From Smittium mucronatum (lineage: Eukaryota > Kickxellomycota > Harpellomycetes > Harpellales > Legeriomycetaceae), in the NCBI GenBank assembly GCA_001953115.1, contig LSSL01001969.1:9197-73196 (forward strand): a DNA stretch of 64,000 nt. The letters run 5' to 3'. A program made the translations under genes and the position numbers. The notes beneath the pieces were generated by a model that saw nothing but the letters and a program-made list of their open reading frames with translations, searched no databases and had not been told where the DNA came from. Shown one piece after another: positions 10,261 to 21,966 of the stretch. Numbering within the stretch: position 1 is the stretch's first letter; every line of letters starts with the position of its first letter.

Positions 10261-13200
10261 AAGTTCACATATTAATTGGTGGCCTAAATTTTTTGTTATC
10301 AGATAACGCTATTTATTGCATAAAGCTATTGAATTTATAAAGTATGATTTGAATCTTTTTTTATTTTATATAATTTTATCTGATTTAAAATCAAATATTT
10401 ACATTAACTAAAATTGTTGAAATCTTTTTGTAAAATTTTTTTTTATATTTTTAAAAGAGATATATTATTGAAAAAATCCCGCTTACTGATTTTTTGTTTA
10501 AAAAATATGATTTTTTTGAAACAAATAGTGTGGAAAATCAAAGATAACATAGTTTTATCCTATAAATATAGACATTTGAACCTGAATTTTATTTCTACAG
10601 GTCTAAAACACCTTTTAAAAAATTCTGACTTGATTTATCTCTGATTTTATGAATAAGAGACATTTAGCATGCTCTAGTCCCGATATAACCTAATTTAAGC
10701 CGAAATCAAGAATTATTTTTGCGTTTTAGCTAAATTAGGTAATTATTTAGCAATGTAAAAAGAAAGAGGTAGTTTGGAAATAAAAAATTGAAAACAAATA
10801 TCTCTAGTTTGAGCGTTTTTATCAAGTTTAAATCAGAATAAAAGATAATAAACGGTCTCATTAAGTCACAAATAATTTTCAGAATAGTCATATGAGTGAC
10901 AAGAAGTACAAGATTGATGATATAAACCAGTGTTAGAGATTCAAATTGTGAATCCGCTAATGTAGATTTGAAAGAAAAAAATGAAAATGTCCATCAAAAA
11001 TCATTAACTGGGATTTAAATAATAAAATAATCGAATAAGGGAACAGAATAAATCTCAAAATTTATCTTGAAACTAAATCTGGGAATTCAAAAAAGTACGA
11101 AAATATGAATGGGAACTTTATGGACTACCAAGCTACTGTCAAAAAAGGAAATTTTGGAAAAAAACAATAATTATTTCATATTCTGCATATTTGATGGGCC
11201 TGAAACTGCCAAATACACTATTATGAGCTTCGAAAAACGATGTAGGTGTCAATAAAAAACATTTTTTCTCTCCACACCCTATATTATCGTATTTAAATAA
11301 AATAATAATATTTAAAATTTCAAAAAATCACTAATTTTTTATGGTTTTTAGTTTTATTTGATTATGAGTTTAAAATTATTTAATTCAACCGAAAACTGAC
11401 GAAGAAGATCTTGGATTTATTGTGTAAATAGTAAAATGTCTATATAAATTTGCACTCCGAAAATGTTTGAACCAATATTATTAAAATTCAATTCAACTCA
11501 AAATATTTGAGTTTAATAGTAGACATTCCGATTTAAATAAAAATTATTCAATTGATGTGCATAGTGCAAATTTAATTTCTTAATAAGATGAACTTTTTCA
11601 AATAAATTGAATAATATGCTAGGCCAAATTTTATTGGATGTAAATAAACTCCTGTACCTCACCTTTAATTTATTTTATTTTTTGGATTTTAAAAAAACGA
11701 AAAAACATAAATCTGTTCTAATTTAATGTCTAAAGCTCATCGAAAACACATTTATATCATCAAAAATTTTAAATCATATTCGAATTTTCAAAAAGCTGCC
11801 CTCAAATATTTAAATATTTAAAATTATAATTTATTACATTCTGCTTTTTTTTCTTAAGACAGTTTCTTTTATAATTTGAAATTATAGTATAGTAGGCTGT
11901 AGTTGTATTATATGGATTATTAATGACTTAAATATCATTTTAAAAGTTAAAATCTGAGATATAGGGCTTGTGTCGATGTAATAGAAATCATTTTTTCAGA
12001 GAAAGTAAAATCTCATAAAAAGAAACAAAAATTTGATATGAATGCAAGTAGAAGTATCAAAGCTTTCAATATGTTTAATTTAATTTAATTTGAATAAGAA
12101 TATTATAACTGTTAATAATAAATGAAAATTATAAAAAAACCCATCTTTTTTCACGAAATAGAATCGAAATAATGTTTTTAATTCTGCTAAACAACAAAAA
12201 ACTACAAATAATATTAGTTATAATAATAATAGAGGCCCGATTTTAAACATGTTTTTTTAAAATGTATTTTATAGACAATATTCAAGAAGTTTTTGAAAAT
12301 TGGTAACTATTTTTCGCATAAGTGTACCCATACATTTTGAAATAAATGATTTCTTGTTTTAAAAAAATATTTATATTTAAATTTCGTTCCATTTATCTTT
12401 AATAATCACATTCTGTTAAAATTTCCCGTGTTAATTTGAAGTTTATTTTAGGAATTTATGATTTAAAATTTTTAATAATTGTTCAGCTTAAACATAAGCT
12501 ATAATACAGTATTTGTTTAATTTCACTTTATCTATTCTAATTTATATCAAGGTTTCTAGTTTTTTTTATATCTACGTTTTTGATCGTTATTTCATTAAAT
12601 TTTTTCTATTTTCCTAAAAAATTAGTCGTTTATTTACACTTGTATTTTTTTTAAAAATAATTACTGGCATAGATTACTTTTACTTTAGAAATATTGATAA
12701 ATTATAAAAAAAATTCGAAAAATAAAAATGATTTTAGGAAGAAATTTAAATGATTCAGGGGATAAAAATGCTGTTTATAGCATATTAGGAATTTTTTTTT
12801 ATAAATTGGAAGATTTTTCAATTTAATGGAGTTTATAGTTTTATATTGGACGGTGTAAATCATTTTAACGGATAACCCAAAAAATAAAACTTAGTAAATT
12901 AACCCGAATTATTGAGTAAATACCCACGATAATCTAAAAATTTAGAGACATATGAGATATGGGGACGAAAATCTCAAATTTTTAGATTATATAAATACAT
13001 TTTCAATGATAAATGAGAAAAAAACTCTTTTTTAAGGATCTTCGCTAAAGAAAAAATTTCCAAAAAAATCTACCCCTTAGCTCTATATATCATTATTTTA
13101 CGTTTTTTATTTTTTTTCTCGACTGAAGTTATTATTTGGGATTTATATAAGGATTTTTTTATATAAAAATTTTGCTGTAATTTACCCATTCCCTAAAATG

Positions 13201-16184
13201 AAAATTATTTTGTGATCCTATTTTGGATTTTACTTTCCATTTTTAATATATTGGTAGATTTCAAATATTAATCATTTTTTACATACATTTTAAAAAAGTT
13301 ACAATTCTGAGGTGTTATAAAAAAAACATATAATTAAAGTAGATGTAAGGAAAATATCTTGTTTAATTCAGCGAAAATTGCTTCAAAATAGTGTTTAAAA
13401 AATATATAATCCATTGGCCAAATTAATATCTAACCAATTAGATTTTTATTGTTCTTTTTTTAAATTTTAAATATTTTCGGCTTTTCATATAATAACCAAC
13501 CCCAAAATATCAATTTTGAGTTTAGTCAGAACACATTTTTAAAAATCATTGAAAAACAATTTTTGCTAAATTTATTGTATATATTTTTTCAATTTCGAAA
13601 TCCGGATTTAAAGTTTGAATTTAATTAAAATTTTCTCTCTTTACAGAATTATGGGTTCAAATTCACAAAAATTCTTACTTCTTTTTTTTTTAAAAAAGTC
13701 TTTATCATATCTATTCATTTTTTGAATAATATACATAAATATACATACATATATATTATGATTTAATATTCTATATAATTCCTACGTTTCTAAGAGACAA
13801 AAACTTTTTTATTATATTATGTATACTTCTAGGTGAAATTTTTTTCTAAACTATTATGAAAACGTGTTTTTTTTTCAGTAAATTTATAATGGATTTTACG
13901 ATGCTCGATTATTTAAATGAGTTTAATCAATAAATTGATGATCATTAGTTTTTAATAATAAAAATGGAAAAAAAGTGTTTTTAGTCAGCTGATATTTGGT
14001 GCGAAAATTTGAAACTTGATTTTAAATCAGTTGATTTAATATATTGTACAATAAAATAAATAAATATTAAAAAATATAGAAAGAAAAATGACAAAATTGA
14101 GATATTATTAGAAAAAAGATACACAATGAATATTTTTTTAAAAAATAATGTGATGTAAATTTTGATGTTTTCATTGTAAATAATGCTCAATATAAATTTT
14201 GCAAATATACGTTCTTTAAAAATAAATTATTTTCAAGTTTTATTTGGGTAGAAAATAGATGTAAATAGAATGTGGTGGTTCACTTAAATAAATTAAAATT
14301 ATGAATATGTCCAATAAAAACTAAAAAAAAAACATAAATAGTAAATATGTTTATTATAATAACTAGGCAAGGGATATATATATATAGTTTATACTATAAT
14401 TTTAATTTTCAGCTTATATTGAATAAGATTTTATTAGGCTTACCAATCTTTAAAATCTTAAGAATAAAAAAATCGAATTTAAATTATAAAATCAGTTTAA
14501 GGAGTGTTAATATTTATATGTAGTTTCTTTCAAACTGTTTTTTTAAAAAAAAATCATCTGGGCTTTATGGTCGATTTTTAGAGACGTTTCTCAGAAATTC
14601 ATTATCCAATATCGACTAGAATGTTGTTGAAAATTTTATAAAAATAATTTTTGAATATGAATTTCTTTTTTTACGCCTTAGCGAAAAATATAACTATTAA
14701 TAGCAATTTTTTAGAGTTTATATTTCAAATATTTCATGATTTAGTCAATATATAAAATAAATTAATCTTAGCGGAAAATATAGAAAAAAATTACTATTTA
14801 AATAAAATAATAATATTATTATTTTTAGTCACTCGAGTATCAAGTATTGATTATATAAAAATTACTTCAGTTTTATAAACAAAAGCTCTACAATTAATTT
14901 GATTTTATTAAAAATTCAAATTTAATGGCTTAAGAAATCTTGACTCAAATAGTTTATAATTTTAACATTCACAAATATAAATATTTTCTAGTTTAATGAA
15001 AACTTTTTTTCTGATATTTTTCAAGATAATTTTCATATGTTATGAAAATTTCCAATATTTTTTGTTGAATGTATATCAATTGATATTTTCTTTTAATAAA
15101 ACTATATTTTATTAATGATTAATGATGATATTTATTTATTATAAATCCCAAAAATTGATATTTATATTATTATTTATTTTTCAGAATTGAAATTCAAGCT
15201 TTTAGGTTTGATATTCAGAATCAGCAACCCCATATTTTACTATTTTATTTGATATATTTATAATACTCATCCATATTTTCCTATTAGTTTTTTTAAAAAC
15301 CCATTTTATTTCGATTACAAACGCGTTTTTAATAGAAAAAGTTTTTCAAAACTACAACATGGAAGAAATTGATTTTTTGAAATTTTTTAGTTAATAACTG
15401 TTAGATCTTATCTTAAAATTTTTTTAGTAACATATATTTTATTACAAATATTATTTTTATGATTTAAAATAAACTAAAATGTTTGAATTATTATATCGAT
15501 TTCAGGAATTTTAAGTTGCTTTTATTTTACGTTTCTAAATCCACTTAAATGACTATATAATCATTTTTCTAACATCCTATTTGATTTTTGCATATTAAAT
15601 TTCATATAAATGGTTATGCCACTTCAAAAATTATATTATTATAAGGAAAAAGTTATTTTATTAATTTTTCCTAAATATACCGTATATATATTTCATACTC
15701 AAAGCAGTAATCTCATTAAAATATTTTTAAAGGAAAGAATCAAAATATTCTTCTTTAAAATCTGATCTTTCTGTTGTTTAGATTTAATGATTTTTTTAAA
15801 TGGTTTTTCTCGAATTGGGATAAAATTATTTCATATAGTTAAGTTCAATAAATAAAATTGTGTTCCATTATATATCAATAAATCAAATACTATATATAAG
15901 GTATTGGTTTGGAATTAAAAGGATACAGTTTTTGATGAAATCGATTACTTTTTATGATCTAAATGCCTATTTTTTTAAAATTGTCTTATGCAATTCATAT
16001 AATATATCAAAACTTTATCCACAGAATTGGGGACGTTTTTCTTTTTCATGATCAGAACTACGGATGATTTTTTTTTTATATAAAGTATTTTTATTGTAAG
16101 ATGGCTTTATTAAAAATTATACCAAAAAATATCAATCAAAGAAAAAGAAGTATAGAAAAGACTATTATTTTATCTAAATTAAAC

Positions 16185-16692
16185 TCCTCTGCATGTCTAC
16201 CAGTCGTGTACCTACGGGAAAAGGGTGCAAAAAACTAACCGAAAGACCCTCCTTGAAACTGCTTCAGGTAGACAGTGTGAAGGAAGCTAAATTTAGTCAT
16301 GAATTAGGATCATTTTCGGCAAACAACAGTTTTATGAGATTATTTATCTCTAGTTAGAGTCTACATCGAGCTGGTTTATTAAAAATAGGCTCCTAAATAA
16401 GCTTGTGTTTGATCGACTTGGCTTTTCTTCAAATAGCTGTTTCTATTTGAGATTTTTTTAATCTTCAAAAGCTGGAGTTGTGCACCGGAATGTATCAGAC
16501 TGTCCTAAACAATCGGCTCCTCCTGTTTCGAGATAGTCCTCCTCTAGAATCGCTGTCTTTAGAATCACTTTGAGCTGTACCCACTACTCCCTACCAAGAA
16601 TAGTACAACGTTGCGTGGAATTTTAGTATAGCGTACTTCGAAAAGTACATTAATACCCATAAACCACTTCAAGGTATTTCACTATTAAGAGT
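16185..16692 (-). repeat. Dispersed repeat family, copy C (inverted relative to A and B)
   Basis: On the minus strand this copy has the same block order as copy B: GTGAAATACCTTG, GTACTTTTCGAAGTAC (16633-16648 on the plus strand as its complement), GGGAGTAGTGG, TCTCGAAACAGGAGGA, and CCCGTAGGTACAC. It differs from B by many substitutions and indels, so the copies are old. Copies B and C face each other across the 6.9-16.2 kb desert. Confidence 0.7.
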
Positions 16693-17895
16693 AAAGTGCT
16701 GATAATAGCTCTAAAAATCAGATGTTTGAATTATATACTCCCTCCACGCAATGTTTCTTATTTGGTATCTGATTTTTCTGGGAAAATATTGATGGATTTT
16801 ATTATGGGGGTTTTGTATGCTCAGTTTTTATCTTTTTATAATAAATATTCCGCAATTGGTTTAGGGGTTTCAAAAGTGCTTGATAATCACAAGGTAGATC
16901 GTTTCTCATTTCATATTTTTTGAACCAAATTCTATCGATAAGGCGAATATCCTTTAAATATCTCCCAGCTCTAAACTCTCTTTTTTATGCAAAAATGCTA
17001 AGTTTGGACTTTATCCATGCCTTTTACAATATCTGGGGGATTTAATAGTTTCATATCCATCATTTCTTTCACAGACACACGCGCTGTCCTAGGATTATGG
17101 GACTAGTTTCTTCTATATTTATCTCTTCATGTATTCTGATATCATTTTTCGTTGAGATTTCCTCCCTGTTATCACGACTTTATATGAAATTTCAAATGTA
17201 TCAAAGTTTTTCTCTATATATCCATTTGTAGAACTTTTTTTTTGGTTTGTTCGATAAATTTTTTTTATTTTATGAAATTTATCTCATTCCCTTTGCGAAT
17301 TATGAACGCTTTTTTAGGGAGGGGAGGGGGGTTGTTTTTTGGGTGTTTTTATTTCAGATATAAATTTTTTAGGAATAGGAGAATTTTTTTAGATCCTTTC
17401 GTCTTAATAAAATGACTTCAATATCTATGATATCCGTTAACAATTAGATTTGTTTTTTTATATACATTTATAGGGTTATTTTGGTAATTTTTGACTAAAA
17501 GATATGGAGTTTTATGTTATTTTTGATGCGATGCGTATCATTTAAACAGCATTTTCAGTTATTTTCATAGTTATTTTGGAAACCTCTTTAACATTATGAA
17601 CACCTATATATATTAATATATTATTATTTAGATGTTTTTTCTATAGTTTTTTTTATTATATTTCATACACTTCTTTTCCATCCGTTTTTAAATTCTAAAA
17701 AATTTATCTTTGTTTTTGATTGGATTTTTATGTGTTTTATAGTTCTCATATATTTCACCATTATTTTACAAATAACCCCTATATCTCACAATAAATGTTT
17801 TTTTTTTGTATCTAGATAACATCCATCTCTGAGATCGATATATTTTTTTTCACTATTTTTTCTACAAAGTTTGTTTTGATATTAACGCGAACAAT

Positions 17896-18072
17896 ATGGA
17901 TAGTTCCGATTTCGAGTTTGATAAATTAGTATCATGTGAGATTTTTTCTGATCAAGGATTATTGAAAATAATCCCACCACAAACTAGAGTTGGTTTTCGA
18001 ATCTATTGTAGTGGCGTTATTTTATACCTGCTTTCATATTTGTTATTTTTTTTTATAAATAAAACAAAGTAG
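17896..18072 (+). other. Short open frame of 58 codons, possible orphan exon
   Basis: An ATG-initiated frame beginning MDSSDFEFDKLVSCEIFSDQ, with an acidic start and mixed composition unlike its AT-rich surroundings. It ends in a hydrophobic, T-rich run that looks like non-coding sequence read through. A GTGAG donor-like site lies about 40 bp in. No family was recognised and no downstream exon could be found, so it may be chance or a relic. Confidence 0.15.
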
Positions 18073-18303
18073 AACAGAAAATACGTTTGGCAATTTTTAA
18101 TGAAAGGAAAAATCAAAAAGGAAGAGGCGTATTAGAGAGGGTTCCTATAGTCCTTCCATCTAATAAAAAATATATTCAAAAATAAACTCAAAAAATTCCT
18201 TTATTTTTTTAATCTGTGATGGATTTAAAATATGTTAGAGAGCTATATACTGGATTAATAAAGCTCTGGCGTGTCTTGATTCAATACAATCATTGATTAA
18301 AAT

Positions 18304-18315
18304 GGGGGGGGGGGG
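18304..18315 (+). repeat. G12 homopolymer tract
   Basis: Twelve consecutive G next to a short GC-rich patch (18316-18372) in an AT-rich context. Confidence 0.9.
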
Positions 18316-18913
18316 CGTGCCACAGCCGATTATGCTGATTTTCACTCTGGCCAACGAGGAGCACGTCGAGGTAAAATCACTCTTCTGTTCTTGATAATAA
18401 TGATAATAATAAAATACTAAATCCTGGTGTCTACTCAAACCATCTATCTACATGCTATCAGCCTGTACTTCCACAAGCTTTATCGGCTTTTTTTGCAATT
18501 TATGAGATAATTACATGGTTTTTATGTTTTTTTTTGCCGTAATGAAAAACTTATGATTTTGGTTTTCATTTATAATAATAAAAAGTGTCAAAATCTATTG
18601 GTATTCATGGTTGCAGAGTTCAAATAATAAACCAACGATTATTTATAGAAAATCACAATTATATAGTTTAGCCAATGCCTTAGATTTCATTCCAAAATTC
18701 GATTTATTGTGAAAAGAATTTTAAAATGGATTGAGTTACGCAGAAGATTCTTATTACATACAGCATTGATAATTTTGCTTACAAGATTAAGTTTGCTATT
18801 AGCTATGGAAAAAAAAGATGGAAAGCTCATTGAACCTTCACTTATCATGAGACTTAGCTTTTTTAGATATTAATAAAGATATGTTTAAAATATAGTATGA
18901 ATGGTAGAAAATA

Positions 18914-19992
18914 TTACAAAAAGTAGTCTGGAGTGCGACGACTAACATGGGGTTCACCTCGTCTGGGTGCTGGATCAAATTGTAGGAAAGTATACTTCAT
19001 GTTCTCATCAATTTCCATAATTGCTGCCTGGTTTCCACATCGGTAGCAATAATTGGGTGCACTAAATATCGTAACCACATTCTTGTCTTGGCACCAATTG
19101 TATCCCTCCATCACAAGCTGATGAGCTCTAGCAATTAGAGAAAGCCCGTTCTTGTGGTTAAAGGCTTCGGAAATATCCTGACCAAAAGTGTAACCTGCAC
19201 CGCGTGGTGATATTCCCCAGCCACAGCGATCGTCAGGATCGGACCACAATAAGTCACACATAGGGCCTTCATGTGGAACCTCTTGAACTCTGTCTAGAGA
19301 TCTTATGTGATCAAGAGTATCGATTGAGGGAGAAAGACCGCCATGAAGACAGAATATTTGGTCCTCAATTAGAGCGGTCAATGGGAAATAATCAAAGAGA
19401 TCCGTGAAGAGACGCCAAACCTCTGCACTACCATATTTTCTAAGACATTCATCATAAAAACCGTAAACCTGAGTTATTTGCCTACTTTCGTGATTTCCTC
19501 TAAGAATTGTTATGCGTTCGGGATATCTAATCTTCATTGCAACCAATAGGGTGGCGGTCTCCACGCTATAATAACCACGATCGACATAATCGCCCATAAA
19601 TAAATAATTTGTATCAGGTGAGTTGCCTCCAATTTTGAAGAGTTCAGCTAAATCATGGAACTGTCCGTGAATATCTCCACATACAGTAACAGGACATTTG
19701 ACTTGTTGAACATTAGATTCAAGTGCTAACACTTCCTTAGCCTATAGTTTAGTTAGAAATGTATATATTGTTACAGAAAAACTTAACACTTAAAAGCTTG
19801 TGGAAGTAAAGGGGGGTGGGGTTTTAAATGGTAAAAATTAACTCTACTTTTGAAAAGGCACAATAGATTGTAAGAAAAATGAGTAAATACCTTCTCACAA
19901 AGTTTCTTGACGTTAGCTTCAGAGATTTGCTTACATTCGAATAATTGAGCAATCCATTCGTCAAGTAGGCTGAAATCTTCATTCAAATCCAT
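18914..19992 (-). CDS. Serine/threonine protein phosphatase PP2A catalytic subunit (two exons)
   Basis: This is the catalytic subunit of the PP2A heterotrimer, which dephosphorylates Ser/Thr residues in cell-cycle and signalling proteins. Exon 1 is 19891-19992 (34 codons) and exon 2 is 18914-19741, with a 149-bp phase-0 intron between. The product is exactly 309 aa, the family length. Metal ligands and catalytic residues are all present: GDIHG (Asp57, His59), GDYVDRG (Asp85), RGNHE (Asn117, His118), LHGG (His167), Arg214 in ISPRGAG, and RAHQ (His241). The tail ends TPDYFL, so the Tyr307 phosphorylation and Leu309 methylation sites are kept; this separates it from PP4 and PP6. DDRC at 204-207 points to a fungus rather than an animal. 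Two ATGs are adjacent (19995 and 19992). The second is chosen because it matches the family start and has A at -3 and G at +4; the first would add one Met. Confidence 0.97.
19742..19890 (-). other. Spliceosomal intron of the PP2A catalytic subunit gene
   Basis: The donor is GTATTT after the codon for Lys34, and the acceptor is ACTATAG. A CTAAC branch-like site at 19752-19756 places the branch A about 11 nt from the acceptor. Removal joins LCEK to [10 protein letters not shown], exactly the conserved family sequence. The intron contains an in-frame continuation of exon 1, so an unspliced reading would give a truncated protein. Confidence 0.93.
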
Positions 19993-21365
19993 CATAAATG
20001 TGGGCTTATACTTTAGCAGCAAGAGATGAGAGCAATATTGAAACGAAATATCCTTAAAAAGTAGAATAGAAAATAGGCAGTAATCAACAACGAAAAAGAT
20101 CGAACGTTTTGAGGATTTTAGGAATACAGTTGATACAGATTAAGATGTTCTGAAATAATATGTAAAAAAAACTTTGTACAAAATCAGAAATTTGGAATTG
20201 AAATCATATAGAAAGGGATGAACAGGAAAATGAATCAATTGAACTTACTCAGAAAAAAAAGTTAATTTATGAGGTGAAAAAGTTATGAAAGCCACCACAT
20301 TCAATTGTTTAGACCTTGACTGAATTTGCTAAACGAAAAGTTACTTATTTTTTGTTAACCCATTAGAAATCATTATAGTAAAGTTGATTAGTCAACAATA
20401 ATCTTGTAAAACATTGGCGCAATTGTCTATACTTTTAGTGAATTAAATAATTTGACATACCAGTTGTGGTTAGAGGATAAAGTTACTGGCCTATTAATAT
20501 ACAAATCTGTGAACTAATTGAATTAAATTTTCACCGCGTTCCTTGTCTGCTTTACTGGCCACTTGTATCTCTAGAAACATCGTAAGTTTGCATCTATTCC
20601 ACTCCTTATCCACCCAATAAATGATACCACTATTTTCCATTCCCTCAATATTTATTAATGACTAACTAATTGGTTGTATGTTTTGTGTAATAAACCTGAA
20701 TGGCTAGACACATTGATGAAAACAAACAAACAAAAAAATCAAATCAATTGGATTGACTCCAGCAAATGCCAATGTGTATTTCGATTTTCAGGGTTGGCCC
20801 TAATTGCTGGAAAAACCTATCAGCTTCAAATAGCCAATTCTATTTTTGTATTCAGAACGTCACCCGAATAATTGGCAGCTATGCTACTATTCGACTGTGA
20901 TTATAGAGAAATACATTCACTTCAAAGATCTTATTAGCTAAATTCCTCTACCCAGGTCGATAATTGCCTTATTTATCCAATAAATAAAACAGGCCAAAAT
21001 TAGGTAAAAAATATGTGGGCTTTTACGTTTTCTGCAATGAGATAGTTAATGTCCTAAGGATGTATCGATTACGAACTTTCTATTTATCCCTTTCAGGAAC
21101 AAAATAATAAAAAATTTTAAAGCTGGTCAGCTGGTGTTCACTCACCAAATTACTCGGTTGCAATAATGGCTTAATTTCTTCTGAGTTCAAAAATACATTC
21201 TAATATCTATTTTTACTATTAACCAGTTTCAATTCAAGTACTAGCAACTTATTCAATCAATAGCGTAAGTGCAGGGTTGTATATTTATAGTAAAACTGGA
21301 TAAACTTTCGTTCCTGTACCCATAGTCCTGAAGGCTTGAAAAAAACCGAATAGTATGATTCTTTC

Positions 21366-21587
21366 CTAGTTGAATACTAACTGTAATTCTTGATATGATT
21401 TATGTACAGAGCATGTGATTTTTTGGGTGTTGATATCATCAGTCTTTTCTGAACCTGAGCCAATGGTTGTTCTGTTTTTAGCCCTTGAATTAATGTCCAC
21501 ATAGTATGGTGCCGCTAAGATGTTACAAGTGTATTGTATTGTATTGAAATTGTTTTTCTTTTGAAGATATATCTCGTTTAAAATATT
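21366..21587 (-). other. Unidentified 73-codon open frame without ATG, possible exon or relic
   Basis: The frame is open between two stops and reads LAAPYYVDINSRAKNRTTIG in its middle, followed by SGSEKTDDIN. The balanced residue use (Asp, Ser, Arg, Thr, Gly) is unlike the F/I/K/N-rich frames nearby. It has no ATG, so it would have to be an internal exon or a decayed fragment. I recognise no family. Confidence 0.2.
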
Positions 21588-21597
21588 TTAAACATCT

Positions 21598-21637
21598 TTT
21601 AACTCTTTAGTATCCAGGGGCCTTTTTTCACTCCAAA
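21598..21637 (+). repeat. Short dispersed repeat, related to 5119-5158
   Basis: Shares TTTAAC-CTTTAG-A-CCAGGG and the following ACTCCA with the site upstream of SSU72. Confidence 0.35.
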
Positions 21638-21854
21638 TAGTTGTAAATTTATTGGTTTGGTTTAGTAAATTATGCAGATTGGCAATCAAAAAACACGTTT
21701 TGTAATACGAACCTCAATTCGAAACTGCTATTGGGCATAAAATAATGGAGTGATTCGGTCTACCGACCGCGAAATAGTAGAACCATTTTAAGCTATTTTC
21801 AAATTGATTTTTCGCAAAAAAAGAATATAGTATTTTTAAGAATATCACATGATG

Positions 21855-21966
21855 AAATTTTTAAATCCCAATTTAAAAAACTAAACATTAAAAGGACATA
21901 AGGCCATTTAAAATTTTTAAATCCCAATTTAAAAAACTAAACATCAAAAGGACATAAGGCCATTTA
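21855..21966 (+). repeat. 56-bp tandem duplication, two near-identical units
   Basis: Units at 21855-21910 and 21911-21966 differ at a single base (ACATTAAAAGG versus ACATCAAAAGG). A third partial unit begins at 21967. Near identity implies a recent duplication. Confidence 0.95.

Larger units (their letters stand above)
6926..16184. other. AT-rich gene desert with inverted repeats
   Basis: This stretch of about 9 kb is dominated by A/T runs in all six frames. The few frames above 60 codons (for example 10414-10644 and 13981-14190) are rich in F, I, K, L and N codons and carry no motif, as expected of AT-rich noise. It contains a short (TTAA)n microsatellite near 7037-7057, a TA-flanked foldback (8205-8832), and a larger diverged inverted repeat (about 7820-8110 with 9980-10260). 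I see nothing else of note in it. Confidence 0.6.
16693..18913. other. Intergenic stretch downstream of PP2A, no gene confirmed
   Basis: This stretch is moderately AT-rich with some GC-richer patches. It includes a 58-codon plus-strand frame (17896-18072, listed separately), a G12 tract (18304-18315) and a minus-strand coding-like fragment around 16990-17130 whose frame reads VSVKEMMDMKLLNPPDIV but is hemmed by stops. The 75-codon frame at 16696-16923 starts at the edge of repeat copy C and shows no motif. The PP2A 3' UTR lies just below 18914. Confidence 0.45.

Noticed and set aside
17896..18380. Resemblance of LLKIIPPQTRVGFR and a nearby RGARRGK string to ribosomal protein S2
   Set aside because: The pieces are short, in the wrong order for that protein, and no further conserved block is present.
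18914..19992. Animal (AT-rich arthropod) origin of the window
   Set aside because: PP2A Cys207 and fungal-type SSU72 blocks, plus the TACTAAC branch site, fit a fungus better.
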